64,000 nucleotides of DNA from the NCBI GenBank assembly GCA_001839685.1, contig MLAK01000325.1, positions 41,745 through 105,744 of the forward strand. The letters run 5' to 3'. Position numbers and translations under genes: made by a program. The notes below the pieces were generated by a model. That model was not told where the DNA came from, made no database searches, and saw nothing but the letters and a program-made list of their open reading frames with translations. Below are positions 1-9,162 of this stretch, in pieces; position 1 is the stretch's first letter; the number at the start of each line of letters is the position of its first letter. This DNA is from Tritrichomonas foetus (Eukaryota > Parabasalia > Tritrichomonadida > Tritrichomonadidae).

Positions 1-223
1 GTAATTAATGCAGTGCTTTTTTGATTCTCGAATAGTTGAGTTATTCGAAAAGAAAGTGGTGTTTTTGTCTCTTCATTTCGAATCTCTTTTGGCATTTTAC
101 ATTGAATGAAATGGCCAGATTATCTTTCAAAAAGAATGATATTTTTTGTGATACATATGGCTAAATATAATCTCAAATAAATTAGTGATTTTTTTATTTA
201 ACATGTCAATATTTCGTTTGAAT

Positions 224-228
224 TCATT
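224..228 (+). promoter_or_regulatory. Inr (TCATT) of the MFI-like gene
   Basis: TCATT lies 9 bases before the ATG at 237, with the presumed +1 adenine at 226, giving an 11-nt leader. This matches the trichomonad Initiator consensus TCA(+1)Y(T/A) in sequence and distance. Position of transcription start is inferred. Confidence 0.6.
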
Positions 229-236
229 CATCAAAA

Positions 237-1124
237 ATGAGTAACGAAGAAGAAGAAACAAATCAAAAAGCCAAGCGAGCATTTCATAAGCCACAGACTG
301 GCGATGAAGCTGCTATTATGATTCAACGTTGTTGGCGTCGATTTGCCGATGTTTCGCTTTTCCGCCGACTCAAAACGCTTGTTACATTTCGTAATCAAGG
401 TGATCCATCAACTTTACTTCGAGTTATTAACCCGGTTGAAGCCCAACTTCTTGATCCAGCTGTTGGCGCACATGTCAAATTCAGGCTTGGTGGCTTCGAA
501 TGGCCACCTCAAATATATTACAAAATTTTCCTTCACAGCCCCGTATGCGACGTAAATTCATATGCTCCACGTAATTACTTCGATCGTGCAAATAAAGACC
601 TGCCTCCCATCAATCGTGATGAAAATGGCAATATTACAAATATCGACGAAAAACAGCTCGACGAAATTTCTGAACGGTATGGATGGTATCGACGTGTAGA
701 AAACAACGGATGGCGCCCAATTTCGTCACTCTCTCCAACCGCCGTTGATATGATTACTCAAATGACAACAAAAACTGAGGCCCCCCGCGCTTTGAGGAAG
801 AAATTGAAGCGAAAAACGGTCAATGCTGAAGTTGCAAGAATTAAATTGCAACGTTTCCTCCAACAGCAAAAAGAAAAAGGCGGCGCACTCGCTGATGGAG
901 TTCCCGAGCTCACTGAGAAAGACCTGGCTGATGATGAAATACTTGCATGGGCTGATGACCTTGACATTCGGTCATACATGCTTGATTGGGACACAATGGG
1001 CACCACTGGGCCGTCGAGCAACATTTGGTGGAATCTCGATGAAGAAAATGCACCAAATTCAGATGATGAAAGTAGTGACAGTAGCGAACTGGATGAAGAG
1101 GAGCTTATGAAGCTCATCAGCTAA
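237..1124 (+). CDS. MFI / C11orf65-like IQ-motif protein
   Basis: A 295-residue protein that resembles the C11orf65 family, named MFI (mitochondrial fission factor interactor) in human. An IQ-like helix sits at about residues 24-44 (AAIMIQRCWRRF). It is followed by the family's best-conserved block at 51-98, with FRNQGDP, the INP.EA..LD stretch and FRLGG...PP.IYYKIF. The C-terminus (about 235-295) is acidic and probably disordered. The length is close to the human protein. IQ motifs bind calmodulin or myosin-type light chains. In human the protein restrains Drp1-dependent mitochondrial fission; trichomonads have hydrogenosomes instead, so the cellular role here is open. The ATG at 237 has an Inr 11 nt upstream. 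Family call is from motif reading. Confidence 0.72.
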   Translation: MSNEEEETNQKAKRAFHKPQTGDEAAIMIQRCWRRFADVSLFRRLKTLVTFRNQGDPSTLLRVINPVEAQLLDPAVGAHVKFRLGGFEWPPQIYYKIFLHSPVCDVNSYAPRNYFDRANKDLPPINRDENGNITNIDEKQLDEISERYGWYRRVENNGWRPISSLSPTAVDMITQMTTKTEAPRALRKKLKRKTVNAEVARIKLQRFLQQQKEKGGALADGVPELTEKDLADDEILAWADDLDIRSYMLDWDTMGTTGPSSNIWWNLDEENAPNSDDESSDSSELDEEELMKLIS

Positions 1125-1438
1125 CAAGTGTTTTTTTTTTTAGATGTAATCACTTTTTTTTTGATATGCGATTATTTTAGAATCTAAATTCATGCTTAGT
1201 ATATTGCTACAAAAGATCTTTTAAAATTAACAACATACTAATTATGAGTTTTCGTTCATTCGATGTGGAGTTAAGTTTGGAAAAAGAGTAAATCTTGTTT
1301 TTTTTTTATACAACTTTTTGAAAAGATAAATGTTCGAATTGTCAAATTTTTCAACTGATCAGGCTAAATAAATTATGAAAAAAGATGGCAATGGACCATA
1401 TACATATAGAAAAATTATGTCAAATATTAAAATTTTAA
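1125..1438. other. intergenic, no gene seen
   Basis: About 310 bases of AT-rich sequence with several T-runs after the MFI-like stop. I see no RNA gene or open frame worth calling. A TCAAA box at about 1420-1424 could be the Inr of the downstream kinase. Confidence 0.5.
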
Positions 1439-2383
1439 ATGAAACCTCAAACAGTGAATCGCGATCCTAAACGTGGTGATCGAATCTTCAAATTTGTTTT
1501 TGAAAAAAAAATCGGCGGAGGTGGTTTTGGAAGTGTTTATAAATGCTCGCTGGTTGATAATCCAAAGAAAAAAATCGCATTAAAAATCGTCTCGTTCAAA
1601 AACATTTCGTCAGTCCAAAACGAGAAAGAAATTTTCGATGAAGTCCAAAAAGAAAAAAGTCAATACTTTCCTCGCGTCTACGATGTTGCTTGTTGCTCAT
1701 TATTTATATATATCGCAATGGAGCTTCTCGGCTCTTCGCTTGAGCTTCTCAAAGATAAAAAATACAAACAGAAACTATGTCAAGAGACAAAAAAGCCTTT
1801 TCGACATATCTGCTTATTAACATCCATCAAGATGTTAAATTGCATTGAGGCTCTTCACAAGTGTAAAATCATACATCGTGATATAAAACCTTCAAACTTT
1901 TTAATGAGGAAAGACAATAGCAGCTCCATTTGCTTAATCGATTTTGGGCTCGCGAAATTTTATATGATCGACGGAAGCCACATCAAGGAGGGGTGGGATA
2001 GTGAAGTAGGTACAGTGCTTTATCAAAGCATTGCAGCACATGAAAAGAGGACACTTTCGAGGAAAGATGACTTATATTCGTGGTTTTACTCATTTATTGA
2101 ACTACTTTTTGGGTATCTTCCTTGGGCAAAAGATAAAGCTTTTAATGCTGATGAAATACATCTTATTAAATTTCAGTGTGAAGAATGTGATGATGATTTA
2201 TGTAGGGGGGATCCATTGTTAAAAGATATTCATGAAAAAATTAAAAAAATGGATTTTGAGGCAGAACCAGATTATAAAGGAATAATAGAATTAATAACTG
2301 ATGCAATAAGAAATCCAACTGATCCATCTAATGAAACAAATGATGATGACGTTGTTGAAGATAATTGTTGTAATGTTTGTTAA
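1439..2383 (+). CDS. Casein kinase 1 / TTBK-like protein kinase
   Basis: A 314-residue Ser/Thr kinase of the CK1 superfamily. Visible elements are the glycine loop GGGGFGSV at 26-33, the ATP lysine in ALKI (K49), the catalytic loop HRDIKPSN at 146-153, and DFG at 168-170. The CK1-type stretch SIAAH...LSRKDDLYSWFYSFIELL..LPW follows at about 197-229. That segment reads more like tau-tubulin kinase/worm-type CK1 than like CK1 delta. All catalytic residues are present, so the enzyme should be active. The protein is little more than the kinase domain plus an acidic tail ending CCNVC. The fourth-last cysteine fits a CaaX-type box, and the CC pair recalls the palmitoylated tails of yeast Yck kinases, so membrane anchoring is possible but inferred. 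Confidence 0.88.
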   Translation: MKPQTVNRDPKRGDRIFKFVFEKKIGGGGFGSVYKCSLVDNPKKKIALKIVSFKNISSVQNEKEIFDEVQKEKSQYFPRVYDVACCSLFIYIAMELLGSSLELLKDKKYKQKLCQETKKPFRHICLLTSIKMLNCIEALHKCKIIHRDIKPSNFLMRKDNSSSICLIDFGLAKFYMIDGSHIKEGWDSEVGTVLYQSIAAHEKRTLSRKDDLYSWFYSFIELLFGYLPWAKDKAFNADEIHLIKFQCEECDDDLCRGDPLLKDIHEKIKKMDFEAEPDYKGIIELITDAIRNPTDPSNETNDDDVVEDNCCNVC

Positions 2384-2493
2384 TCACAAATAAAATGTAA
2401 ATAATAAGAAAAAAAAAGTGAAGACGAAGTGAAATATTAATAAATATCCGGGTTGTTTGTTATAAAACATTTTTTTTTTCTCCTGTGAGTTTT

Positions 2494-2661
2494 GTTTTTT
2501 GACTTTACGGGCCACTTCGACTCACTCAGCTACTGGAGGAGGCATGGTGAGCGGTCATGGTAGATGGAGTGCAACGAGCCGGAGCTGTGCTCACTCGCCA
2601 GCTCCTCAAACAAGTCAAAGTGACTCAAAAAACATCAAAGTAGTGCATGTGATTTGTTTTT
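2494..2661 (+). ncRNA. GC-rich structured element; candidate Pol III RNA or small insertion
   Basis: Bases 2501-2620 are 57% GC by count in otherwise AT-rich DNA, with no long open frame. Complementary arms close on each other in nested order. GTTTTTTGA (2494-2502) pairs with TCAAAAAAC (2625-2633). CACTTCGACT (2513-2522) pairs with AGTCAAAGTG (2613-2622), one mismatch. GAGGAG (2536-2541) pairs with CTCCTC (2602-2607), or alternatively GAGCTG (2582-2587) pairs with CAGCTC (2599-2604). A T5 run at 2657-2661 would terminate a plus-strand Pol III transcript. I could not match it to U1-U6, SRP, RNase P/MRP or tRNA signatures. A short inverted-repeat (MITE-like) insertion is the alternative; I see no clear target duplication. 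Confidence 0.35.
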
Positions 2662-2796
2662 ACTGTTGATCTTTATTTGACATTTACATTATTAAAACAC
2701 ATAAGAAAATGAATATCTACTTGATTTATTTTTTAGGTATCACCTGTTTAAAGCTTACATGTAATTCCAAAGAGAAATTCACTAACTGATCATTTA

Positions 2797-4377
2797 TTAT
2801 GTATACTTTTTGATAGCTGTGTCGATCATATTGGCAGCCTCACGGCAGACTTCCATATCTTCTTGTGTGTGTTGTGTAAGAGGAGCTCTGACATCACCAC
2901 AATCTGGACCGCCCCTTAGACGGATGACTTCTTTCATAACTGAATAAAGGTTTCCTTTGGCTTCTTGGAACTTGTAGATAATTCTGCAAATATCGTTTTG
3001 GATTTGGAAGGCCAATTGGTTATCTCTCGAATTTTTATCCATAATGAGTTTGTATGCCTTGATGAAGAGTTCTGGCATAGAGGCGTATGTGCCACCGATG
3101 CATCCCATGGCGCCGATTGCAAGACCAGCGATGAGTTGCTCATCTGGGCCGTTAAATACGATAAAGGTGCTATCGTCTCTTCCGAGGCTGCGGGCGCAGT
3201 CTCGCCATTTTTGAATGTCTTGAGTTGGAACTGATGAGTTCTTAACACCGATAAGTGTGTTTGGACACCTCTTCATGACATTCTCAATAAGTGAAGTGGA
3301 AAGGCTAACACCAGCAAGTTGCGGAATGTTGTAGATGATGAATGGTGTCTTGTTAGCAGCTTGCGAAATTCCGACCCAATAATCTGCAATGCTGCGTTCT
3401 GGGAGTTTGAAGTAGATTGGTGGGATAGAGGCGATGGCATCAACGTGGCAAACTTCTTGTGCGTGGGTGGCAAGAATTTGTGAATCTCTAAGGTTGTTGC
3501 AAGCAACGTGAGCAATGATGACCTTATCTGCGAAAGAATTTCCTTTGGCTTCCATAACCCATTCAAGGATCTTCTTCTTTTCTTCAACTGTCTGGTAGAT
3601 ACCTTCACCTGATGAACCATTGACGTAAAGACCGCGGATTCCGTCAAATTGAAGCAAGTATTTGGTCAAATCTTTGACACCTTGTTCGCTGATTTGGCCG
3701 TTCTTGTCGTAGCAGGCATAGAAAGCTGGAATAACACCCTGGAATTTGGTTGTATCTAAATTTGGTGTTGAAGCCTTTGATGGGCGATAAACTGATTTGC
3801 CTTCCAAAAATGATGTTGATGGAGTCATTATTTGAAGCTCTTCAAGAATTTGTGTGAATGTTGGGCGCTGTTGTTGGTTTGAGTTTAAGCATTTAACAAA
3901 TAAGCTCACATATGATGATGGAACATAAGATGGAGCTTGTGTGTATTGCGAACGGCGGCTTGCTTCGTTTGATGACTTCTTTGTGAATAATTCGTCGAGA
4001 AGAAGTCCAAAGTTGAAAACATCTGATTTGGCGTCAGTTGAAGAATTTTGTTGTTTTTCGGTGGCCTTTGAGGCTCCGTTTGCGAAATTGCGAGCGTTTC
4101 CAAGGCCGGTGATTGTAACTGTTCCATTTTCTCCGATAATGACACTTGTATCGTTTAAGTTCATGTGAGCCAAGGCGTGGTCGTGGAGGTGTTTCATACC
4201 TGCGGCAATTGCAATGAGAATTTGGTGAATGTTATTGCTGTCAATCTGCGAAAGGGAATTTCTTAATGTTGGGCGATTATTTTGTTTTGGCATTGTGACG
4301 ATTGATACTGTAGCAGTGCGATCAGATGAAACTGTGATTTGAATTTCGAGTGAAGATGTATCTACAAGTCCTTGCAT
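2797..4377 (-). CDS. Kinase-like domain fused to N-acetylneuraminate lyase
   Basis: A 526-residue protein from the ATG at 4377; the frame opens slightly further upstream without an ATG. Residues 210-526 are a full N-acetylneuraminate lyase, a class I aldolase splitting sialic acid into N-acetylmannosamine and pyruvate. The family signature GSSGE is at 254-258, the catalytic Tyr349 is in IIYN, and the Schiff-base Lys379 is in IGVKNSS. The wording is close to the Pasteurellaceae type, as known for the laterally acquired lyase of Trichomonas vaginalis. Residues about 41-185 look like a protein-kinase C-lobe: HMNLND at 71-76 for HRDLKxxN, GLG at 91-93 for DFG, SDVFNFGLLLDEL at 118-130, and RPTFTQILEEL at 171-181. 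The N-lobe is missing, so this part should be catalytically dead. The frame runs uninterrupted across both parts. Confidence 0.87.
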   Translation of the reverse strand: MQGLVDTSSLEIQITVSSDRTATVSIVTMPKQNNRPTLRNSLSQIDSNNIHQILIAIAAGMKHLHDHALAHMNLNDTSVIIGENGTVTITGLGNARNFANGASKATEKQQNSSTDAKSDVFNFGLLLDELFTKKSSNEASRRSQYTQAPSYVPSSYVSLFVKCLNSNQQQRPTFTQILEELQIMTPSTSFLEGKSVYRPSKASTPNLDTTKFQGVIPAFYACYDKNGQISEQGVKDLTKYLLQFDGIRGLYVNGSSGEGIYQTVEEKKKILEWVMEAKGNSFADKVIIAHVACNNLRDSQILATHAQEVCHVDAIASIPPIYFKLPERSIADYWVGISQAANKTPFIIYNIPQLAGVSLSTSLIENVMKRCPNTLIGVKNSSVPTQDIQKWRDCARSLGRDDSTFIVFNGPDEQLIAGLAIGAMGCIGGTYASMPELFIKAYKLIMDKNSRDNQLAFQIQNDICRIIYKFQEAKGNLYSVMKEVIRLRGGPDCGDVRAPLTQHTQEDMEVCREAANMIDTAIKKYT

Positions 4378-5346
4378 TGCAGTTTTCAACTTATTGTGAT
4401 GTGAATTCTATTGTTATATTCTATATTGAATAGAAATAAAACAATAGATCGATTGAAAACCTAGCTCATTTCATTCAATTGTGCGAAATTCGATAGAGAA
4501 AATAAATTCTTTAAATATCATAAGGATGGTTTATTTTTATCTGTTTTCCTGAACAAAATTTTGTCATGAAAAAAATATTAGAATTGAAATTAAAATTTTA
4601 ACTAAAAGAAAAAGTTCAACTTTTTAAATAATATTATCGCTAAAAAGTGTTAAGAGTTAGATAGTTAACCAAGTGTCGTTCTCTGGGGAAAATTCATATT
4701 ATATTTTGCAAACATAAATTTTTATATTTTCGTCTTTTTGATGTGTAAGAAATTTAAATTTTGAGAGTTATAAACTTTGTGCATTTGAAATGTAAAATAT
4801 AAACCAAATTTAATTTTATAGAAAATATTGTCATCTTGTTTGTTATAATTGAATCAAGTGTTTTACTAAAAATAATTTAAATAAACTTTGTTATATATGC
4901 TTATTTCATCTTCGTAAATCAGATTAGATATATCAGATTTTGATTATTGAGAAGAAAAAAAACCAAAAGATCAATTTGCATATTAATATAATATGAACTA
5001 AAGGATGTTTGTTTTGAATGTTTTTTAATTTTATTTATCATACGAATAAATTAATAAATAAAATCAGTTCAATAATTCAAATAATTTGTATAATATATTT
5101 ATTGAGACTTTTAATTGCATTGTAAAGAATCCCATGAGGTAAAATCCTTTTGACTCAACCAAAATCGAATGAATATTATGAAGACAATCTCTATGAATTA
5201 TATTTTAAAGAGAATAAATTCACATCTAAATAACTCATTGTTTCTGTTATGGAAACTATGATCATGTCAAATGCTCTGTATGATATGTGACATGTTATAT
5301 GAAATATCATAACTATTTTAGCAACCAACAAAGTTGTTAACATTGA
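4378..5346. other. intergenic, AT-rich, no gene seen
   Basis: Nearly 1 kb between two divergently transcribed loci. I find no open frame, tRNA-like B box or repeat array. It should hold the promoters of the lyase fusion (a TCACA box lies about 25 nt before its ATG) and of the ankyrin gene. Confidence 0.5.
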
Positions 5347-5351
5347 TCATT
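5347..5351 (+). promoter_or_regulatory. Inr (TCATT) of the ankyrin-family gene
   Basis: TCATT ends 8 bases before the ATG at 5360, giving an 11-nt leader, the same spacing as in front of the MFI-like gene. It suggests that this locus retains a working promoter despite its interrupted 3' half. Confidence 0.55.
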
Positions 5352-5359
5352 GTTATTCT

Positions 5360-6775
5360 ATGACTTTTTATCTTCCCTTAGAAATTGATCGTGTTATCAT
5401 ATTTGATGTGCTTTTTATTTACGAAGAATTTCCCATCAAAGGTGATAAAACCTTGGCTCAACGGATCAGCCCGATGTTGGACAAATTTTATAAATCATCA
5501 ACAGATGTTCTAACAGTCAGTAATAATGATATTATAAGTTCAAAGGAAACTGCTTTAATACTTGAACAAATATTCATGAATAACATGATTAAAATTACTT
5601 TTCAATCTATTGAAGTTCTTGAATCGATTGCTTCGTATTTTGAAATTGAAAAACTCAAAATTAAAATATTAGAATTTCGAGAAAAACAAAGTAAATTCTA
5701 TCATTTCTTTATAAATAATACAGAGATTGAAAACTTAATGAGTTTTTTGTCCACTATTAAAGAATTGAATGAAGACAACAATGAAGTAATTTTGAAGAAA
5801 TGTGAAGAATTTAATATTAGTGATTCAACTTATATTAATGCGCTCATAAACATTTCAATAAATTCTCCAAAGAATATAGACAAATGTATTATTGACCATG
5901 CTAAAAGAGTTAACCTTAAAAGATATGGTTTCCTTGAAAAATTTATCAATCGTGCAAGCACGATATTCATCAACAACAGGCAAACAATGTTTTTGATTCA
6001 TCAACTTTTTGAAGAAAAACTGCTTCATTTTCTCGATTTTGATGATGATTTTCTTTTTCCTCCACTTTTTATTGATTTTATTCCACCAAGTAAAATTAAT
6101 AATATCTCTGGTTATGACTATTTTGATAAAAATGATTTACAAAAGCATAAAGAATTAATCAAAAAAGGTGAAAATCCAGATAATCTGATTCAAGCTATAA
6201 AAAATGATAATGTGGAGCTTTTGCAGCAATATATTGCTTCTAGAAAACTGGATATCAATACTTTCATTAAAGCCTCAATATATGATCGAAGTATAGTATC
6301 TGGATATTCTATTAATTCTTTGAGAGGATATGCTGCATTTTATGGGGCAATAAAATGCTTTAAATTTTTATTAGTTAATCAAATATCCGATGATTTTTTG
6401 AGCCCTATGTTAGCTGTACATGGTGGCAATTTGGAGATAATTCATATTTGTGTTCAAAGAGGGGTACCAATGGGTAACTCATTAAAAGAAGCTATTAAGA
6501 CTCATAATAATGATATAATTTGCTGGAGTTATGAAAACGGTTACTATAATCGAGAGGACTTATCTTCTTCTTTTTGGAATTCTTGCTTTACATATTTCAA
6601 TTTTGGGTGTTTATCCTATTTCTTAAATAATTATATTGAATATGAAGAATTTTTATATTATGCTGTAAAATATAATAATATTGAACTGGTTCATATTCTT
6701 TTGAAAAGTAACTTTTTTGATATTAACCAATTTTGGTTTCTTTTCTTTCTTATTGAAATTTTTGATGATATTTAA
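5360..6775 (+). CDS. DUF3447/ankyrin-family protein, 5' part
   Basis: A 471-codon frame forming the N-terminal two thirds of a typical trichomonad DUF3447/ankyrin protein. Residues 1-250 are the helical, BTB/BACK-like leader common in this family, starting with a strand-like VIIFDVLFIYEEFPI and a region rich in Ile, Leu and Asn. From about residue 270 come ankyrin-type helices: LIQAIKNDNVELLQQYI, then GYAAFYGAIKCFKFLLVN (the DUF3447 hallmark), AVHGGNLEIIHICVQRG, AIKTHNNDIICWSYENG and YYAVKYNNIELVHILLKS.FFDIN. After that repeat (about 6729) the frame runs into a hydrophobic, non-ankyrin tail and stops, while single ankyrin repeats continue downstream. The function is not known; such proteins are assumed to be scaffolds. 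Whether the stop at 6775 is the true end depends on the linkers described in the next entry. Confidence 0.7.
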   Translation: MTFYLPLEIDRVIIFDVLFIYEEFPIKGDKTLAQRISPMLDKFYKSSTDVLTVSNNDIISSKETALILEQIFMNNMIKITFQSIEVLESIASYFEIEKLKIKILEFREKQSKFYHFFINNTEIENLMSFLSTIKELNEDNNEVILKKCEEFNISDSTYINALINISINSPKNIDKCIIDHAKRVNLKRYGFLEKFINRASTIFINNRQTMFLIHQLFEEKLLHFLDFDDDFLFPPLFIDFIPPSKINNISGYDYFDKNDLQKHKELIKKGENPDNLIQAIKNDNVELLQQYIASRKLDINTFIKASIYDRSIVSGYSINSLRGYAAFYGAIKCFKFLLVNQISDDFLSPMLAVHGGNLEIIHICVQRGVPMGNSLKEAIKTHNNDIICWSYENGYYNREDLSSSFWNSCFTYFNFGCLSYFLNNYIEYEEFLYYAVKYNNIELVHILLKSNFFDINQFWFLFFLIEIFDDI

Positions 6776-8558
6776 GGTGTTTTTATTTCTTACTTATAAA
6801 ACAATTCTTCATATGGCTTGTGAAAATGGAAATGTAGATATTGTCAAACTCCTTTTAAATGAGGAAAAAATAAATGTTAATACAAAGTGTGTTTTCTGTT
6901 TTTAATTCAAGATGTTAGCCTGTTTTATATGATGTACCCCGCCATTATTAATAATAATATTTCAATGTAATTTTATGAGAAAATTCTTTTTTTATAAATA
7001 TAGCTCCTATTCATATTGCATGTTTCAAAAAGAATTTTGAACTTGTTCAGACACTACTAACACATCCGTTAATGAATATCAATTGTTTATTAGTTTGTTT
7101 TTTTATTAAAGAAATTTTATTTATGCATTAGTCATGTAACATCATTCTTAAATAAAGTATTCATTTTATTTATGATGTTAGAATTGTTATTAAAGACATT
7201 TCATTCTCGTTGATGAAGCTTCAATTCATTCTTAAGATGCAACATTTTTGATTTTATGACATTTCCCTTATTTTGATTATGTTATTTCGTGAAATTATTA
7301 GAGTTCATATCAAGTTTAATATGACCCCATTGCATATTGCATGTAAGAAAAAGTCTTTTAAGCTAGTTCAGCTTTTAATTACTCATATATCAATAGATGT
7401 AAATGCTTTTTATGTTCCTTTCTTGTCTTTTGAAATTTTCTGTGTTTTAATGGTGTTTTTCTTTATTTTCATAGGGTTACAGTTAATTTATATAGAGTAC
7501 AAACTAATACTAATCAAATTTCATCAAAATTTATGGAGTTTTAGGATCACTAATGAAATTTTTATTTTTCTTAAAGAGTTTTCAACTTATTTATGGAGTT
7601 TCTTTTTCATATAACGAGTTATCGAGTTCTTTTCCCAAGTTTCTTTATTTTGTTATGGAGTTTGTTTATTGCTTTGAGAGTATATTTCTAAATTCTTCGG
7701 GTTATAATTTATATTTATGAAATTTGATGCTTTTTCACCATGTATTTTGTATATTTATTTTGTTTTCTTATTTTTATCAAAGTTTCTTTATTTATTTATA
7801 AAACTGCATTACACATTGCATGTCGACATAATTTGATAAAAATCATCAATCTTCTTGTACATCATCCAGATATAGATGTAAATGCTATTTATGCTTTCTT
7901 ATACTTTTATATTGTCTTTCTATTCTATATGGAGTTATTTTCACATTTATAAAATTTTTTTCGGCTTTGTAATTATGTTTGTGCATGTATTATAATGGGT
8001 TCCTTTTTTTCTTTTGGAGTTTTAATTCTTCCTTATCAAGTTCGAGTCAATATTCATAAAACTGCCCTTCATATTGCTTGTGAATATAATCTTTTAGAAG
8101 TTGCTAAGATTTTATTATCTCATCCATTAATCGATATTTCAATCACATACGTTCTTTCAATTTTTTATGAAGTTGTTTTTTGTTATGAATTGGGTTTGTT
8201 TTTATCTATTGGAGTTAAACTCAAATATTGTTACAGTTACAAATTAATACCTTTTAAAGTATAATTATAATTCATATAATTACACCATTGTGCATGACAG
8301 TAGAAAATAAAAATTTGGAGATTTTCAAACTACTTATGGACTTTAAAAAAGATGGAAAATATATAACAGATATTAATCTTCTACATTGATAATGTTCAAA
8401 TATAATGATTACAATGCTTTTTTTCTTGTAATGATGTTTCTTCTATTCATAATATAGTTTTCTCCAATATTTTCAAAAAAGCTTTATATATAGCCAAACA
8501 TAATAATTGGATTGCATCAAAGGATATCTTTGTGCAGCGAATAAAATCTAGTAAATGA
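6776..8558 (+). pseudogene. Seven separate ankyrin-repeat islands with non-coding linkers (candidate exons or relic)
   Basis: Downstream of the 5' part, isolated stop-free ankyrin units lie at 6795-6887 (YKTILHMAC...VNTK), 7003-7083 (APIHIACF...MNIN), 7321-7413 (MTPLHIACK...VNAFY), 7797-7892 (YKTALHIACR...VNAIY), 8055-8150 (HKTALHIACE...ISITY), 8282-8389 (TPLCMTVEN...DINLLH then stop) and 8475-8558 (KKALYIAKHNN... then stop). Each is one repeat cut at the same phase, just before the (K)TALHIA turn and just after the DVNA turn. Linkers are about 85-380 nt, T-rich and related to each other: the motif GGAGTT occurs six times between 7535 and 8215. Reading frames differ between islands. Either these are exons of one gene, with linkers as introns, or a repeat-plus-linker unit was duplicated in a decaying gene. 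I class it as a pseudogene only provisionally. Confidence 0.6.
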
Positions 8559-9147
8559 TAATTGATTCTTTTTCTTGATTTTTATATGTGAATAATTATT
8601 TTTCTTCATTCAGAGCATAATCTATAAATAAATGATTAAGAAGAATTCCTTTTAAAAATCAATTATGACGAATTAAAAATTCTATCTCCAAATCTATCGG
8701 CAATTTGTATTCAAATAACTTTGTGAGATAATATAATGATCGTTATATCATCAAAATCTATTGAAAATGAATCGCTTCATTATATCGTTCAAAACTATGC
8801 TATCAAATTTGAAATGATTTTCAATGAACTTTTGAGTTAAAAAATGGGAAATTCGAGGTTCTGAATCAAACTTTTCTTTTGACGAATTGATTATTTGAGA
8901 AATCAAAATTTCAAATCATTTTTCAGAACATCTCAATGAAAAAACAATTGATATTAGGTATTAAGTGATTTTACGAACATCCTTTTGATATCTTACCAAC
9001 ACACATATTTTTATGACAGGAGTAATTGACCATGATTCACAAAATATAAAAATAATCTATACATTTTTGTTACCAATTCAATAACTCTATCATGATATTG
9101 AAACATTCAATTCATATCAACTTTTGTTCGATCAAATAACTTCACGC
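8559..9147. other. intergenic, no gene seen
   Basis: About 590 bases, AT-rich, with many stops in all frames. Nothing recognisable apart from the expected promoter area of the next gene. Confidence 0.45.
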
Positions 9148-9152
9148 TCATT
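9148..9152 (+). promoter_or_regulatory. Inr (TCATT) of the C2-like gene
   Basis: TCATT lies 10 bases before the ATG at 9163, for a leader of about 13 nt. It supports the small downstream frame as a real gene. Confidence 0.55.
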
Positions 9153-9162
9153 TTTCTAAATA

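Noticed and set aside
7059..7071. ACTAACACA inside the ankyrin locus, resembling the trichomonad intron 3' motif
   Set aside because: It lies inside an island as codons of the repeat (TLLTHP) and is not followed by CACAG.
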